From: Mactromeris polynyma
Lineage: Eukaryota > Mollusca > Bivalvia > Venerida > Mactridae
Direction of reading: 5' to 3'
Length of the DNA stretch: 64,000 nt
Assembly: GCA_032209605.1 (NCBI GenBank)
Contig: JASFXZ010000014.1
Span: forward strand, 2,252,912 to 2,316,911
Part shown: positions 1 to 11,926 of the stretch, piece after piece
How the letters are laid out: each line of letters begins with the position of its first letter
How positions within the stretch are numbered: the first letter of the stretch is position 1
Made by a program: the position numbers and the translations under genes
Notes under the pieces: model-generated
Database searches by the model: none
The model's input: the letters and a program-made list of their open reading frames with translations, nothing else
Told to the model about the DNA's origin: nothing

Positions 1-1003
1 TTATGTGCGATGCTTGCTCATCCGGTACAGTGACTGGTCTTATAATGAAGGGATTCCCATATCGGACAAACACACTTGTCTCACCACAAATCTACCATGT
101 ATACCATCGCTCATTACAGAAATTGTATGAAAAACACACTCGAACATTAATATTCTATTAACCGTCTCGATGATTGGCTGTCCTATCTTATGGTAGCACC
201 GTTAGTGCGGTGACTGACAGATAACCAGGCGTGATGTTTAGAGTTGTCACAAAGTGCTCTGATTGCTGGTAGGTGATCGTCTGAAGAAATCGTATACCTT
301 TTATGAAGGTTATTTGGAGAAAAAAAACATTGCGACATAAAACAAAAAATACAATGTACATTTGCAATCCACCCCGGCATTCATCGCCGTCACGTTATGC
401 TCATCATCATCTTCCAAACAACAATAGCAAGACATTAGTTCAACAAAGGTATCACCCATATGATAAACGACTCGGATAGAACAGTTTTTTATTTATTGAA
501 AGAAAATATATAAACTATTTCAATACAGTACAGGCGTCGTGGTGTCAGCTGATTTCAGTGCTGAAATAGAAAATTAGCATATAAACAAATTGCGATGATA
601 TGAGTTAATTGATACTGCTGAGTGGTATTCTTATTGATATGTATATTATGTATTAAAACCCATCGCTGAATACACACGTTGATTTATTTCGTCACATGCA
701 AACTTTTAACGGAAATGTGCGTATGATTGATAGTCAGTCCATACACTTATGTGTATGTTTGTGTATCGGTGCATGCATGCATGTGATTATATGTAATTAC
801 ACACAGTAGCGCTGTTTTCTTATACCAGACGCTTTCATTTGCATTTTAAATTGGAAAAGATGCGTTATCTACCTACGCGAAATGTATAAGTCCGAACATA
901 TTGATAACGCAGAAATCGTTTCCGAAGTATGGTACCTTTTGAAGACTCAAATCACATACTGGACCATTCAGAAACAAAAAAACAGACAATGACATGACGT
1001 TTC
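1..1003. other. Intergenic, no feature recognised
   Basis: AT-rich sequence without a credible open frame, tRNA-like sequence or tandem array. A short alternating purine-pyrimidine stretch (gtgcatgcatgcatgtg) lies near 770. I see nothing else to annotate. Confidence 0.5.
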
Positions 1004-1371
1004 CACATTCGGAAATCCTCGGCCAACTACGTCAAGTGCCTCGGATGTACGTTAGGCACTACTTTCGGAAATACCATTCGAATGTCATGAAAACAAGATG
1101 GCGGCATGAACGCTGGAGTGCTGATGAATGTAATATTTAAGCTATATGAAGACTGAAATATGTGAGTTTTTAACTAAAAATGACAACGATAATCCATCTC
1201 TTACGTGAATTTATCAAAGTTATTGAAATTAAAAATCCGTTTTACAAGAACTATTTCTTGACCGCACAAAATGTTGAGTTTTGCTACATAGTGCTCCGCC
1301 TTACATACACTAGAGGGTGTTATCCGAGTAACGAAGTGGTACGGAAATACCCGAGAGCTGTCGAGAATGGA
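1004..1371 (+). repeat. Dispersed repeat, copy 1 (inverted partner at 17477-17969)
   Basis: About 370 bp that reads, on the opposite strand, like 17477-17969. Shared landmarks in order are GGCCAACTACGTC, GGCACTA, GGAAATACCATTCGAA, GCTGGAGTGCTGAT, GACTGAAATATGTGAG, GACCGCACAAAATGTTG and CGAGAGCTGTCGAGAATG. The two copies are diverged by eye. The 101-codon open frame inside it is not supported as a gene because the partner copy does not keep it. The class of element is unknown. Confidence 0.75.
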
Positions 1372-2004
1372 CGTTTCCATATATTTAAGCTTGCAATCGG
1401 CAAATTCATAATTATGCCTTTGAAAGGTCAAAACAATGGGGGTTGCAAAGGCAACCAAGCATGTCAACAAATGATTCATTCGTAAAGTTTAATGTTCATT
1501 AAAAAAGATAATCCCCATCCAAAGACAGATGGCATATATATATGCGTCTTTTAAGCTGTTGTAAATACATTAACAAAACGAGTAATGCCGGCCATAAAAC
1601 GTAAAATTCTTAAATTTGATGCAGCCCAGATTCAGAAAAGATGAAAAAGGTCATGGCGTCCTTATTTACGTTATGGTGATAAGTGGAATAATTTTAATAC
1701 CACAGACGCCACTATGTTTTTCCTCGATTTGAAGCTATGGACGTCAATGTGTTTGTCTTTCCGTAAAGAGCGGGATTAAAGTTTATTAAACGAGATTCTT
1801 TAGCGCCAGGATACACGACCTAGTCTTATGTCTGTTATCATGGCAAAAATACTCATAATTATTGTCAGAGGTATCAAGGTGAATTCGCAATTCTATACAT
1901 GTATTGAAGCCTTTCATTGAGAAAAATATATTCTTAAAATACTTCCAAACGACCAAATACAGCATATGGTCTTTCAACAGGACTTCGCACCCTGTATTAA
2001 AAGA
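1372..2004. other. Intergenic, no feature recognised
   Basis: No credible gene or repeat boundary seen. Confidence 0.4.
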
Positions 2005-2115
2005 GAGAATTGCTACAGGGAACGCCACATACACAAGACAATGCCTCACCACACAGACCTCCGGGAAAACAACATGCCATAAATATAAGGCATATGAGGA
2101 GGTGCAAGGGTAAAT
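2005..2115 (+). repeat. Dispersed repeat (CTACAGGGAACGCCACATAC family)
   Basis: Shares the blocks TGCTACAGGGAACGCCACAT, CCACACAGACCTCCGGGAAA and GAGGTGCAAGGGTAAATA with 16985-17170, 45605-45745 and 58853-59010. The latter three sit at the same place in units A, B and C. This copy lies outside the triplication, so it is a dispersed family. Short open frames here on both strands are not conserved. Confidence 0.7.
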
Positions 2116-3443
2116 ACGGTCTGTTGGTCTGCCACTCGTCCTTTAAAGCACATAAAAGCCTTGCCAAAGTGTACACTCCAAAAGACAAAGTCCACTGGTC
2201 CTGCCAATTATGTTTTTTCACCCATTTTCAACCTGTTTTTGCCAGCTGTCTTGACTTGTCCATCCTCGGTACCCAGGCTTTTCATAACATGTACACTTGG
2301 AGCCACTTCTAACCCGACACTCAAGTCATGAACCAAGACGATGTAGATTTATCTGCAACCTCCATGGATCTCAAATTGAACATTTATCGCAGTGAAGGTA
2401 TAGCTGTGTGAAGAAAGTGCCATAGTCAAACGTGTTTTAAAATTCATGAATCACATCTCGTATACATGTATACAATTCCCTGTAGAAGTTTTTAGTATGA
2501 CTTTTCTCTCGAAAGATGAGACTTTTTAAACAGTTGTATTCATTATAATGCCGTACTCTAAGAATATTCCAAAGCTTTACACTAGAACTTCTAATCCTCG
2601 AACCGGTTCTTAAGTCCGGCTGAATCCTTCTTATTTAATATTATCTACCCGTACATCACTCGAACAGAAATAGGTCGAACACTCGAACATGATTTTGCCG
2701 TCCCTAGCTACCATTTCATTCAATTAGCAACCATACAGTACTTAACACCTTTCATTGACGATATGACGATTTTGTTTGTTGACAGGTGATATTGCCGATA
2801 TGATATATTCGCTCGACGTGTTAATTTCTTGACGGTTGTAATTTACAGTAAACATAGTATTAAGAGACCACACAAGGACAACTTAAAAGTGGTCGCTTAA
2901 GTAAGGTACTTTGAATAGGTGTAGTTGGCTCGTGCTTAACTTAAAGCATTTTCTTATCACACACGCGAAAGTAAAATGCAAAACACAGACACACATTTAC
3001 ACGGGTACAATGATTTTACAGGATGTATTAATAAGGATTACATACGAAACAAAGTGGTTATACGATGTTTTTTTTTGTCATTTTCATTCTCTCAGCGAGT
3101 ATAAAGAAGTTTGTCGGCACGACAACCTTTCAAGTAAAGATAAAAGCGAGGCAGTCGGCACAGAAATTACATCTAGCGTATTTCTTCTCGAAACATCGAA
3201 ATGTAAAATGTCGGTCACATCAAACAACGTAAATCGCTCAGCAACAACGTTACATGAACTTGGTAATTTACGAGTATTTACCCGGTCGAATTTCTCACGC
3301 CTAATTGTTTATGTAAATTGTCTAAAGGATAATGCGCGAATGCAGTTGTGCTGCTGTATAAATTGGTTCAATTATTTAGTTCTAACGGGCAAACGGTAAC
3401 CATAATTTATCTAACTGGCGGCTCACCAACCGGCCATATCAGA
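2116..3443. other. Intergenic, no supported gene
   Basis: The longest open frame (2911-3399, plus) opens with TTG, not ATG, and its composition is that of AT-rich noncoding DNA, so I do not call it. Nothing else stands out. Confidence 0.4.
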
Positions 3444-3519
3444 ACGGACCCCTACAGGGATTCCAACCTTCGACCTCCCGCTCCAAAGGCGGATGCCTCA
3501 ACCACTATACCACGGTGAC
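3444..3519 (-). repeat. tRNA-derived SINE head
   Basis: On the minus strand this reads like a tRNA: a box-A-like TGGTATAGTGGTTGAGGC, then GGAGCGGGAGGTC, then a box-B-like GGTTGGAATCC. The two acceptor arms do not pair, so it is a tRNA-derived repeat and not a working tRNA. Confidence 0.65.
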
Positions 3520-4030
3520 GGTATAGTTTACTGTACATATAGTAAACATTAATAGCTTGTTTAATAAAGAAAATCGTTTAATGCAGGTGGTCGCTCGTGC
3601 AATGTCTACTGTATATACCATTTACTTATTTGTACAAATACAAATATTGAAAAGATCTATTCAATATTAATTGAAGACCAAATGCAAAAATTTAATCGTT
3701 AATTGTTTATTGAATGGTAGAGAGAATAAAATGCCAAAAATAACAAATCATCGGGTTTTATTTATAAAAAAATTCAGCTAAAGTGTACATTTTATTAATA
3801 TAAGTAAAATCCGTCTAAGTATCAATACTAGTATAAATTCAACCGGAAATTGAATATCCTATTTAGTGTTGTTTAAACCAATTAAATCTCTGTGAACCAC
3901 CAAGGTAATTTTTCTTCAACCGAACAACGTTTGTAACCTTGACACGGATTGGTTAACCTTAAATCCATTTTGGATCTGGAGTGATCAGCAATGTTAAGAT
4001 CTCCGCATTTCTATGCTGCACAACAAATCT

Positions 4031-4236
4031 GAAATTGCGCCGACCTTCTTTTTTAAGATATTTCTTGTTTATAAATAACATCTTTTTCATACAAGATTTT
4101 GACAACAATTTATTCTGACCCCGTGAAATCTTCGTTGTCATACATTTTTTTCACATCTCGGCATTTGTTTATGTTGTACAACTTATTTTAACCTTTGAAT
4201 TGCGCCGACCATCTTTTTTCAAGATATTTCTTGTTT
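4031..4236. repeat. Direct repeat pair, about 40 bp each
   Basis: The block TTGCGCCGACC followed by TTTTAAGATATTTCTTGTTT occurs at 4031-4070 and again, with small changes, at 4198-4236. It marks a local duplication of about 165 bp spacing. Confidence 0.7.
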
Positions 4237-4911
4237 CGCACTGGGTTATATACAGTGTATGTGTTATTGTATGCGGAATGGTTAATTTGTTTGTGATAAG
4301 TTACTACCTAAGTAGTCCCGTTATGTATACTTGCTTGAAATCAATTGACATATAGCGGTTAAGTGTGAGGTAAGCTAGCTGTTAATCGTTTTTAATCCGG
4401 AAATGCTGAAAAATTGATCATGGCCTTACGAGATCAATTTCAGTCATAAGTATACTAAATTAATTTCTCAACATTACAGTGAAGTTTTGTATGTTTTCAT
4501 TACGTTGATTTGAAGAGTAGTATGTATTTTTGTTTAAGTTTTTGAGATGAACTGAAACGGTGTTCTATTACTTCAAGAAAATAGCAAATATTTTTTACTG
4601 GTCATGTGACTTTGGGTCCTGATACTTCAAGTAATTCTGCGCTGTTTCCATTTCCATTATAAAGACATTTTACGAAGTTTTGTGTTCGTTTGTTCGTTTT
4701 AACGATCTTCCTACAATTGTTCAGTAGCCGATATGCTTAGGCGGTGTTAACTTGAAGCAAACAAAGAGTTGTCACACTGTGATACCATCCTGTACAAATG
4801 TGCCATCACACCACAACCCTTCACACTAGCTTGTCACTGGACCAACTAGGAATTGTACTACCGATAACTTGTCGAGCGCAAACATGGTAGTAAATAGAGC
4901 CTTAGTAACGA

Positions 4912-5437
4912 ACCAGGGCTTGAACCTTCATCATTTCGATGTCGCGACCAGGGCTGGAACCCGTATCCTTTAGATGTCGCGACCAGGGCTGGAACCCGTA
5001 TCCTTTAGATGTCGCGACCAGGGCTGGAACCCTCAACCTTTAGATGTCGCGACCAGAGCTGGAACCCTCATCCTTTAGATGTCGCGACCAGGGCTGGAAC
5101 CCTCATCATTTCGATGTCGCGACCAGGGCTTGAACCCTCAACCTTTAGATGTCGCGACCAGAGCTGGAACCCTCATCCTTTAGATGTCGCGACCAGGGCT
5201 GGAACCCTCATCATTTCGATGTCGCGACCAGGGCTGGAACCCTCATCATTTCGATGTCGCGAGCAGGGCTTGAACCCTCATCATTTCGATGTCGCGACCA
5301 GGGCTGGAACCCTCATCATTTCGATGTCGCGACCAGGGCTTGAACCCTCATCATTTCGATGTCGCGACCAGGGCTGGAACCCGTATCCTTTCGATGTCGC
5401 GACCAGGGTTTGAACCCGTATCCTTTCGCATAGTATG
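4912..5437. repeat. 35-bp minisatellite carrying box-B-like motifs
   Basis: About 15 tandem copies of a 35-bp unit containing GATGTCGCGACCAGGGCTGG. On the minus strand each unit reads GGTTCCAGCCC or GGTTCAAGCCC, close to the Pol III box B consensus GGTTCGANNCC. Two sub-types alternate (CATCATTTC and CCTTTAG versions). All three plus frames stay open because the unit has no stop; with a 35-bp period this gives a 105-bp reading cycle. The apparent 134-residue protein is therefore a by-product of the repeat. Confidence 0.93.
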
Positions 5438-5738
5438 AGCAGAGTAAGACATTAATCACATGAAAACCTCCATCAAATTGCCAAATTAAAAGCTTCTCAT
5501 GAAGAACACAAGTAACAAGACGCCGAACGTTACTGTGACGTTGGACTTAGAAATACTGAGCATCAAAGTGCTTGGGATGTTTCTCTTCAACGGAAAATCG
5601 ATTTCTGACGTTAATCTTGAATTTAACAAACTGTTCAAAAATGATACAATGACTGATCAAAGTTTTGATAAAATTTTAATATAGAAATCAATTTTGTCGG
5701 GGTCATTTTTCATGTCCGAAGAGTTAAGCACCCCAAGC

Positions 5739-5760
5739 CAAAATCCTGGATCTGCCCCTG
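5739..5760 (-). mobile_element. hAT-like transposon terminus
   Basis: The minus strand reads CAGGGGCAGATCCAGGATTT, typical of ends of hAT-type elements in invertebrates. The matching second end was not found, so only one terminus is marked. Confidence 0.4.
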
Positions 5761-6790
5761 CGACTTTTATGACGCTCTATTGACTAGACCTTGGCATGAT
5801 TACGTTGAATGTAATCGATTAAATAACAAATACAATGCCTTAAAAGGTAATTGATAACTTACGCTTACTTTATGTTTTAATGTATTTGATTAAATTACAA
5901 TTACTTTTAAAATATAATTGATTACATTTGATTACATCTACTGTCTATAATTGGAAATATAATAATTTGTTTTCCATTTGTAAACACTGAAGTATAATTA
6001 TGTTGTATGTGAGCTACAGTTGCATACAAATGATATTAAATCAATACGAAGCATAGGCATTTATTTATTTACAACAGCTGCACTTAATTGTCAATGTCAT
6101 CTTAAACTTAAAGTGAACAATTGCATTTAATCTTCGTAAGTTTCTAAAATGTTTAGTTTGATAGAAAGCAACTTTCTCACAGTGTATAACCCGATGTGTA
6201 TTCTGCCGAGTGACGCGTCTTCGACAGATTGAAGCGTTTCAGACAGATGAGTATTGGTGTTCTTTTTCTGACCAATACTTCGTAATTTAGATGTTTCTGT
6301 AGGAACAACGGTGAAGTCTTAATTTACTACAAAAACAATACAAAGCAATATATTTGCGGAATAAAGCTTGTATCGTCCGTTTAAATTTGTCGTATTGAAC
6401 AAAAATGTAAAACATCGCCTTCAACTGCTCGATTTAAATCGTTTTGCGATAGAATTGAATAGTTTTACTCTATATATCAAAACATATATCATTTATGAAC
6501 AACTCTAGCAAGTTGCAATTCTGTCAGTGCTCTAAAATCGACGTTTGTAACTTCCAAAGGGACCCTGGTATGATAACGGTTACCGCAGATGGTATTTTGT
6601 ATATAAAACCAGGAAAGTGCTAAGTAATCGAGAGTGATTATTGATATAAGATGTAAGAACTTGATTCACAATCAATGTAAATTGACGAATCAAATCTTGG
6701 ATTTTCGAAAATAAAACTTAAGGCAAGTGGATAAAACACTTCAATGTTTCAATATTAATATATGTTTCATCTATGGCAACTATCAAATCT
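5761..6790. other. Intergenic, no feature recognised
   Basis: AT-rich sequence, no credible gene. Confidence 0.4.
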
Positions 6791-7047
6791 CAGGGGCGTA
6801 GCATACCTGAAATTGATATGTATGTCTAGTTTTAGGGGGTCGGGGGCATGGTCCCCCGGAAAAAATTATTTGTAGCTAGATCTTCAGTAATGCGTTTTGA
6901 TGTATATTTCGTTCCAGTAAATATGTTTACAATAACATCAAAGACATACGTTAAATATCTTATTGCAGTTTTGCCCATTTTATTTTTCAGTTTTCGAAAA
7001 AAAGTGTAGAGCGCGGCCAACACCACTCATAGAAATCTACGCACCTG
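6791..7047. mobile_element. hAT-like non-autonomous element
   Basis: Begins CAGGGGCGTAGC and ends with CTACGCACCTG, an imperfect inverted match. The inner block TTTTAGGGGGTCGGGGGCAT is shared with elements at 12088-12306, 40760-40921 and 53910-54133. There is no transposase frame. Target duplication is not clear: the flanks share AATCT only. The hAT assignment rests on the CAGGGGCG end and is an inference. Confidence 0.6.
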
Positions 7048-7639
7048 AATCTCAGTATCAATCGCAGGCAACGAAATAAATATTTAAATAATCTATAACG
7101 CGATGGCATTGTTTGCTGTTTAACCAACTTTTATACAAAACAATCCATTCATTTTCCGATTTGCCTTATCGGATTCGGTTTAAACTTTTTACCGTTAAGT
7201 TAAGGTTTTATTTATCGATCGAGTGTCCATTACTCTATACATATCATGTTTTGCATAGATAGTGAACAAATATGGTTGTTTGTTCGTTACAAATATATTG
7301 TATCACGTATACATTTAAACTTGGTCGTTTAAACTTCAAAATATGCACAGAGTGTTAGAGTTAACTGCAGGTTTATGGAGATGATTTTTAAGATTAACAT
7401 GTTGGATATATTGTATCAAGTGCACCTGCAAATAAGGCTTATAAATACGGGGACACTAAAGAACGATGAGTTGCTATAATCGATTAATTACACGGATTTC
7501 CCAGCTTATTGTTTGAGATCTTAACATTTTAAACACATTTTTTGACAATCGATATACTGAAATTGTTGATTCTCATACTAAAATAGAGTTGAGTTATCTT
7601 GTTATATTGTCGGACAGTCTTGACAAGTTATTTTTTAAT

Positions 7640-8007
7640 TAATAATGTAATGACTGGATTTAAATATGCATACGGGTGGAGAGAGGCATTTCAAGTTGTA
7701 GATCTACTGTGTTTTAAGTAATCAATTCATTCAGACGCTTGTGCAGGAGATCGAATTATTTATGTCAGTGATATTGATTGGTTGTGTTCACGTCGCGCAC
7801 TTACTTGACTCGGATTACAAGGAACTCTTCTGACATGAAGATAAGAAAACTATCTAGTTTAAAAAACAAGCGAAGAGCGAGTTCCGTAGACTAGTCCGAC
7901 GTTTTGTCAGGATTGAACATAGTACAATTAATCACAGTCCAAAGCTACGTAAGACTTTGACTTGGTAAATAAGACCTCGCTAAAATCACAGTGCATTACG
8001 CAGCAAA
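7640..8007 (+). promoter_or_regulatory. Upstream region of B-box/propeller gene A
   Basis: Conserved with 20560-20918 (unit B, now orphaned) and 48890-49282 (unit C). Shared stretches include CGCTTGTGCAGGAGATCGAA and the sequence before the start ATG, ATCACAGTGCATTACGCAG. No clear TATA box was chosen. The 5' UTR start cannot be placed by eye. Confidence 0.6.
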
Positions 8008-9150
8008 ATGGCATCGACCGATGCGCATCATTCTAGAAGTGTATTAGGCGACGGGAGTGTTATTCACTGCGGACCCTGTCTTTCTGAGGGCAACTCTATT
8101 GATGCAAACCAAATATGTGAAGATTGTTGCGAATACCTGTGCGACACTTGTGTTCGTTATCATAAAAAGTTTTCCGCAACTGCTAGTCACGTGATAGTGC
8201 GAAAAGACGCTGATTCGAAAACACAAACTCATGGGGCATATAACTTGTTTAATATTGATCGTCCAATCGAAACATTATCAAGTCTACACCCAGCCACCAG
8301 GGAACATAAAGAGAAATACGCATCATTGATTCTGTCTCACTGCGGCGACGTGAATGTGAAAACAGCAGACGATACCAGTAACTGCTACATCACCGGATTA
8401 GCTCTTCTGACTTCCGGATATCTCGTCTTAACCGACTACGACAACCGGTCAGTGAAGATCTTAGATACCAAACATCATGCCGTATTATCAGAGGTGTTTT
8501 TGGCTGACGCACCGTGGGACGTTACCATGGTGACAGATCATAAGCTTGCCGTCACATTGCCGAAAGCTCAAATGATTCAGTATTTTGTCGTAGAGTATGG
8601 TGCCCTTTCTAAAGGTCAAAGTCTGTTTGAGAATGGAGAGTGTTGCGGTATTGACCACTACGACGGACATCTAGTGGTCAGTTACGAAAAACCGAGTAAA
8701 ATTCAAATATTGTCGCTAGATGGACATATATTGAAATCATTCAGGGAAGATGTCAATGGTATTCGCATGTTTCTCTGTCCTCAATACGTGGCCATAAGCC
8801 CAGATGGTAAATTTATATACATTTCAGACAGGGATAATTACAAAATTACAAAGATGACATTTGAAGGGGAAATAATGGCTACCTATGAAGATCACGAGCT
8901 ATGCAGTCCAAGAGGTATAATTGCCAAAGGCGATGGAACTTTGATAATATGCAACTGGCGAAATAACAAACTTCATCTGATATCGTCTGCGTGCGAGAAA
9001 GTCCAAATTCTTCAGCCGCTCAGTGACGACGTCTTGTGTCCTTCCGCCGTCTGCTTCTGTGAAGATTTGAACAAATTGTATGTTAGTAGGCATTGGGTTG
9101 GTGCCCACCCGAACTATATTAACAACATCAAAGTGTTTGAATTTAAGTAA
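8008..9150 (+). CDS. B-box zinc finger / beta-propeller (TRIM-NHL-like) protein, copy A
   Basis: A 380-residue single-exon gene. Residues 21-61 form a B-box type zinc-binding module with Cys21, Cys24, Cys37, Cys40, Cys45, Cys48, His52 and His61. Residues about 110-380 look like a beta-propeller of the NHL/TolB kind; repeated blade motifs include VAISPDGKFIYISD near 260 and GIIAKGDGTLIICN near 303. There is no RING finger before the B-box and no clear coiled coil between the domains, so it is shorter than classical TRIM-NHL proteins and unlikely to be an E3 ligase alone. Family knowledge suggests protein or RNA binding through the propeller in the cytoplasm; the actual partner is unknown. The ATG follows a region conserved with copy C. 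It converges with the minus-strand coiled-coil gene. Copy C differs at about 17 residues. Confidence 0.88.
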   Translation: MASTDAHHSRSVLGDGSVIHCGPCLSEGNSIDANQICEDCCEYLCDTCVRYHKKFSATASHVIVRKDADSKTQTHGAYNLFNIDRPIETLSSLHPATREHKEKYASLILSHCGDVNVKTADDTSNCYITGLALLTSGYLVLTDYDNRSVKILDTKHHAVLSEVFLADAPWDVTMVTDHKLAVTLPKAQMIQYFVVEYGALSKGQSLFENGECCGIDHYDGHLVVSYEKPSKIQILSLDGHILKSFREDVNGIRMFLCPQYVAISPDGKFIYISDRDNYKITKMTFEGEIMATYEDHELCSPRGIIAKGDGTLIICNWRNNKLHLISSACEKVQILQPLSDDVLCPSAVCFCEDLNKLYVSRHWVGAHPNYINNIKVFEFK

Positions 9151-9671
9151 CAATGGAGCATACATGTGGTAATGCTAATGAGGTATTTTTAATGACATCT
9201 GAGCATGGCGTATGCCTTCGATATAAGTTATGTTGTTTATTTGTTGGTAAGAGTGAAGCCATTAGTAATGGCTGACCATTTTATTTTAGCCAGAGATCAC
9301 GTGTGGATAAACTGGCTGTTAGACGTGATTTGAATTCTTCCTGAGTGCATCTCTATCACGTTGTATTGTATGGAGTGTCTTGTGATCATGTGACATTTGT
9401 TGATGGTTGAAGACACGTGATACAAAATGGAGGGTGAATATCTTCTAAACACACTGTTAAAATATATAGACAGATCAGAAGTTCATTTCTTTATTACATA
9501 ACACATCTGTTTTGAACATTGAGAAAGAATGCTTTCAGCCAATTGGACATACTTTAATTACCATGACCTTTCTATAGCTAGACACGGTATTATACAACGA
9601 CACCAAGACGTCATGTGAATTACATTATTAAATCAAAATGAATTGTGTATATATTTTTTACACATTTTAAT

Positions 9672-9677
9672 AATAAA
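9672..9677 (+). promoter_or_regulatory. Candidate polyadenylation signal of propeller gene A
   Basis: AATAAA about 520 bp after the stop codon; the same signal is kept in unit C at 50948-50953. Confidence 0.5.
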
Positions 9678-10572
9678 GTGTTCGGTTATTTTCGGTTTCT
9701 GTGATTATCTTTTCATGACTCGAAATCCACCTGGATTGATCTTGCTCTTAATATTTGAATTTACACCAATTTGTTGACCGTATGTCAGTTATACACGACG
9801 AAACGTTTACCCAGCCATTGATTCAGCATTACGTACCATGGTACGAGTTTGTATAAAACAAAAAATTATTCTGTATGTTCGTGTTTGTGTTTAAATTTTC
9901 GCTCATAAATTCAACAGCGCTAAGATTATGAGCTTTATAATAGACAATTTATTAACATGATATTCCCAGCTACTGATAAAGTTTCGCACGTGAATTAGAG
10001 GTACATGACTAAGTATCTTCGGATATATTGGTTGTTTCAAAATAGATCCAGTTAAATATAGATTAAGCACATTTGTCTTTTACTTCATTCTTTCCCATAC
10101 CTCAATGTTTTGAAATACAAAATTATGTCATGACTGTACACAACAGTCTCCTGAATAAAGGAGTTCTATTAAAACTGATACACCACAGGAAAGTAGGATG
10201 GCAAAATTAGAAACGTGTTTTAGTGTATGTCTCGCCCGGAATTCAAACCTACTATCTCCGTGTTGGTAGTCGAGGGCTCCACCGACTGTTCTATTTGAGG
10301 GTCAGCACCCATTGTGTACTTGTATTTGCAAAACCAGATGAAGGGAAACGGAAGCCAGATTGTCTTACACAATACATAGAAAAACAAACTAGGAATAGTC
10401 TTGCACGCCGTTACAAAAGTTCGATAATTATATGCAAAAGTTAAACGGGAGTAAAATAAAACTAGACTTTTGATCAACTTTGTCGAAGTCATATATTTGT
10501 TTACAATTAATATAGACAAAATAGCACCATGTGCAAAATCAAACAAATCAGTCAAAGCAGCAAAGTTAGTAG
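9678..10572. other. Convergent intergenic region of unit A
   Basis: 3' flanks of the propeller gene (plus) and the coiled-coil gene (minus). Holds a tRNA-like sequence at 10233-10302. A 111-codon minus frame at 10220-10555 starts 18 bp after the coiled-coil stop; it is similar in B but broken in C, so I treat it as 3' UTR. Confidence 0.5.
10233..10302 (-). repeat. tRNA-derived SINE head
   Basis: The minus strand shows a box-A-like AGAACAGTCGGTGGAGC and a box-B-like GGTTTGAATTC. Kept in unit B at 38918-38988 and mostly deleted in C. The acceptor ends do not pair fully. Confidence 0.5.
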
Positions 10573-11926
10573 TTAGGCTCTGTGCTGAGTTCTGTCAGTA
10601 CTGTCAATGATACGAGGAGGAGATGGCTGAGCCATTAATGGTGGAGAAGGCGCGAAAGAGATCCTCATCACACCAGCATTTATGTTGTCGTCTTTTGTTC
10701 CAGTTTTCATATTGTCATTATCTCTACGAGCTGATTTAATTGGAGGTAAAGGAGTGCTTCTCTCATGATTTAAAGGCAATGTAGTTAGCGCTCCATTTCT
10801 CACTCCAGGTGGATTAATCAGATCTTTGGCAGCATGTGCTCTTCCTTCAATATGTGGGAGAGGTGCTAGCTTATTGTTGCCATTTATCTTCTCTGAGCCA
10901 AGCGGGGTTTGGGGAATTGCCTTTTTATGGGTAACGCTTTTAATCTGCGGAAGCAACGGTTTGTTTGCAAACGAACTCTTCCCTTCATTGCGTGTTTTCA
11001 TATCACTGGCATTAGCTTGCTTATTACCGACGCTTACATGTGCTGTTTCTTTACTCTTCATATCTTTATCTGCTTTATGCCTACCTGCATTGTTTCTCCC
11101 TGTATCAATCTTGCATTTAATCACCTTTCTTCTCTTTTCTTTTGTGCTGTCTCTTCCCTTTCCTCCTCCGTCTTGTTTGAACACACCCCGCTGATGTACG
11201 TTATCTTCAACTTGCTTGTTCTGAGCAACTATTTTAGAACTTGCCAATGATTGTTCCAACGAGGCTTTTCCTACTTCACGTTCAACACACTTCCTACCAG
11301 TGTTAAGCATAGACTTGATATCTTTATATCGACGGTTGATATTCTGACTTGGAGTATTGCAGCTCTTTTCGTTTCTCTTTGGTGTGTATTTGATCTTCTC
11401 GTCAGTATTTGCACGAACATTATGCCTTTCACTTACTGATTTCGTTTGAATGTTCATTTGGTTAATACCGTCATTTGCAATATCCTGACTCATGGTTTTA
11501 GATGCTGATACCAGCATTGGGATTTTTGTTCCTCCTTGACTTGTCCCAGCATGGCCAAATGGTCCTATCTTCATCAGAAGATTCCTTAGGCACACTTTAG
11601 CTTCATCATCTTCTCCTTGGAGTTCATGCTTATCATACCCAGTTTTCAACTGTGTTATCCCTTGCTCTAATTTCTTCATCCGGTACTCTACTTGACTCTT
11701 CAGTGCATTTACTTTTTCAAGTAATTCCTCCAAGTCCAATTGTTGTGCCGCTTTCTCATCCAGCAAAAACTCTCCATCTGCTATTATGTCTGATTTGCTA
11801 ACTACATTGATATCATCGCCGTACTCACACTTTCCCAGGTATTCTACCAAATCTTCATATTTCCTCACATCAGCTTTCATGCTTTTACGATCATGATTTA
11901 TCTTATCTAACTGTGTTTTTAAAATT
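10573..11926 (-). CDS. Exon 4 (terminal) of coiled-coil gene A
   Basis: Acceptor TTTTACAG precedes 11926; the stop TAA is at 10573-10575. It carries the coiled coils, the KIGPFGHAGTS segment once, the basic region and the Pro-rich tail. Confidence 0.9.

Noticed and set aside
2911..3399. 162-codon plus frame
   Set aside because: Starts with TTG, includes a poly-T run, no splice or homology support.
10220..10555. 111-codon hydrophobic minus frame 18 bp after the coiled-coil stop
   Set aside because: Similar in B (38906-39232) but frameshifted and shortened in C (51963-52148), and its end overlaps a tRNA-like repeat; most likely 3' UTR.
10826..11250. Plus-strand hydrophobic frames opposite coiled-coil exon 4 (also in B and C)
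   Set aside because: Antisense shadows of the Lys/Arg-rich coding region.
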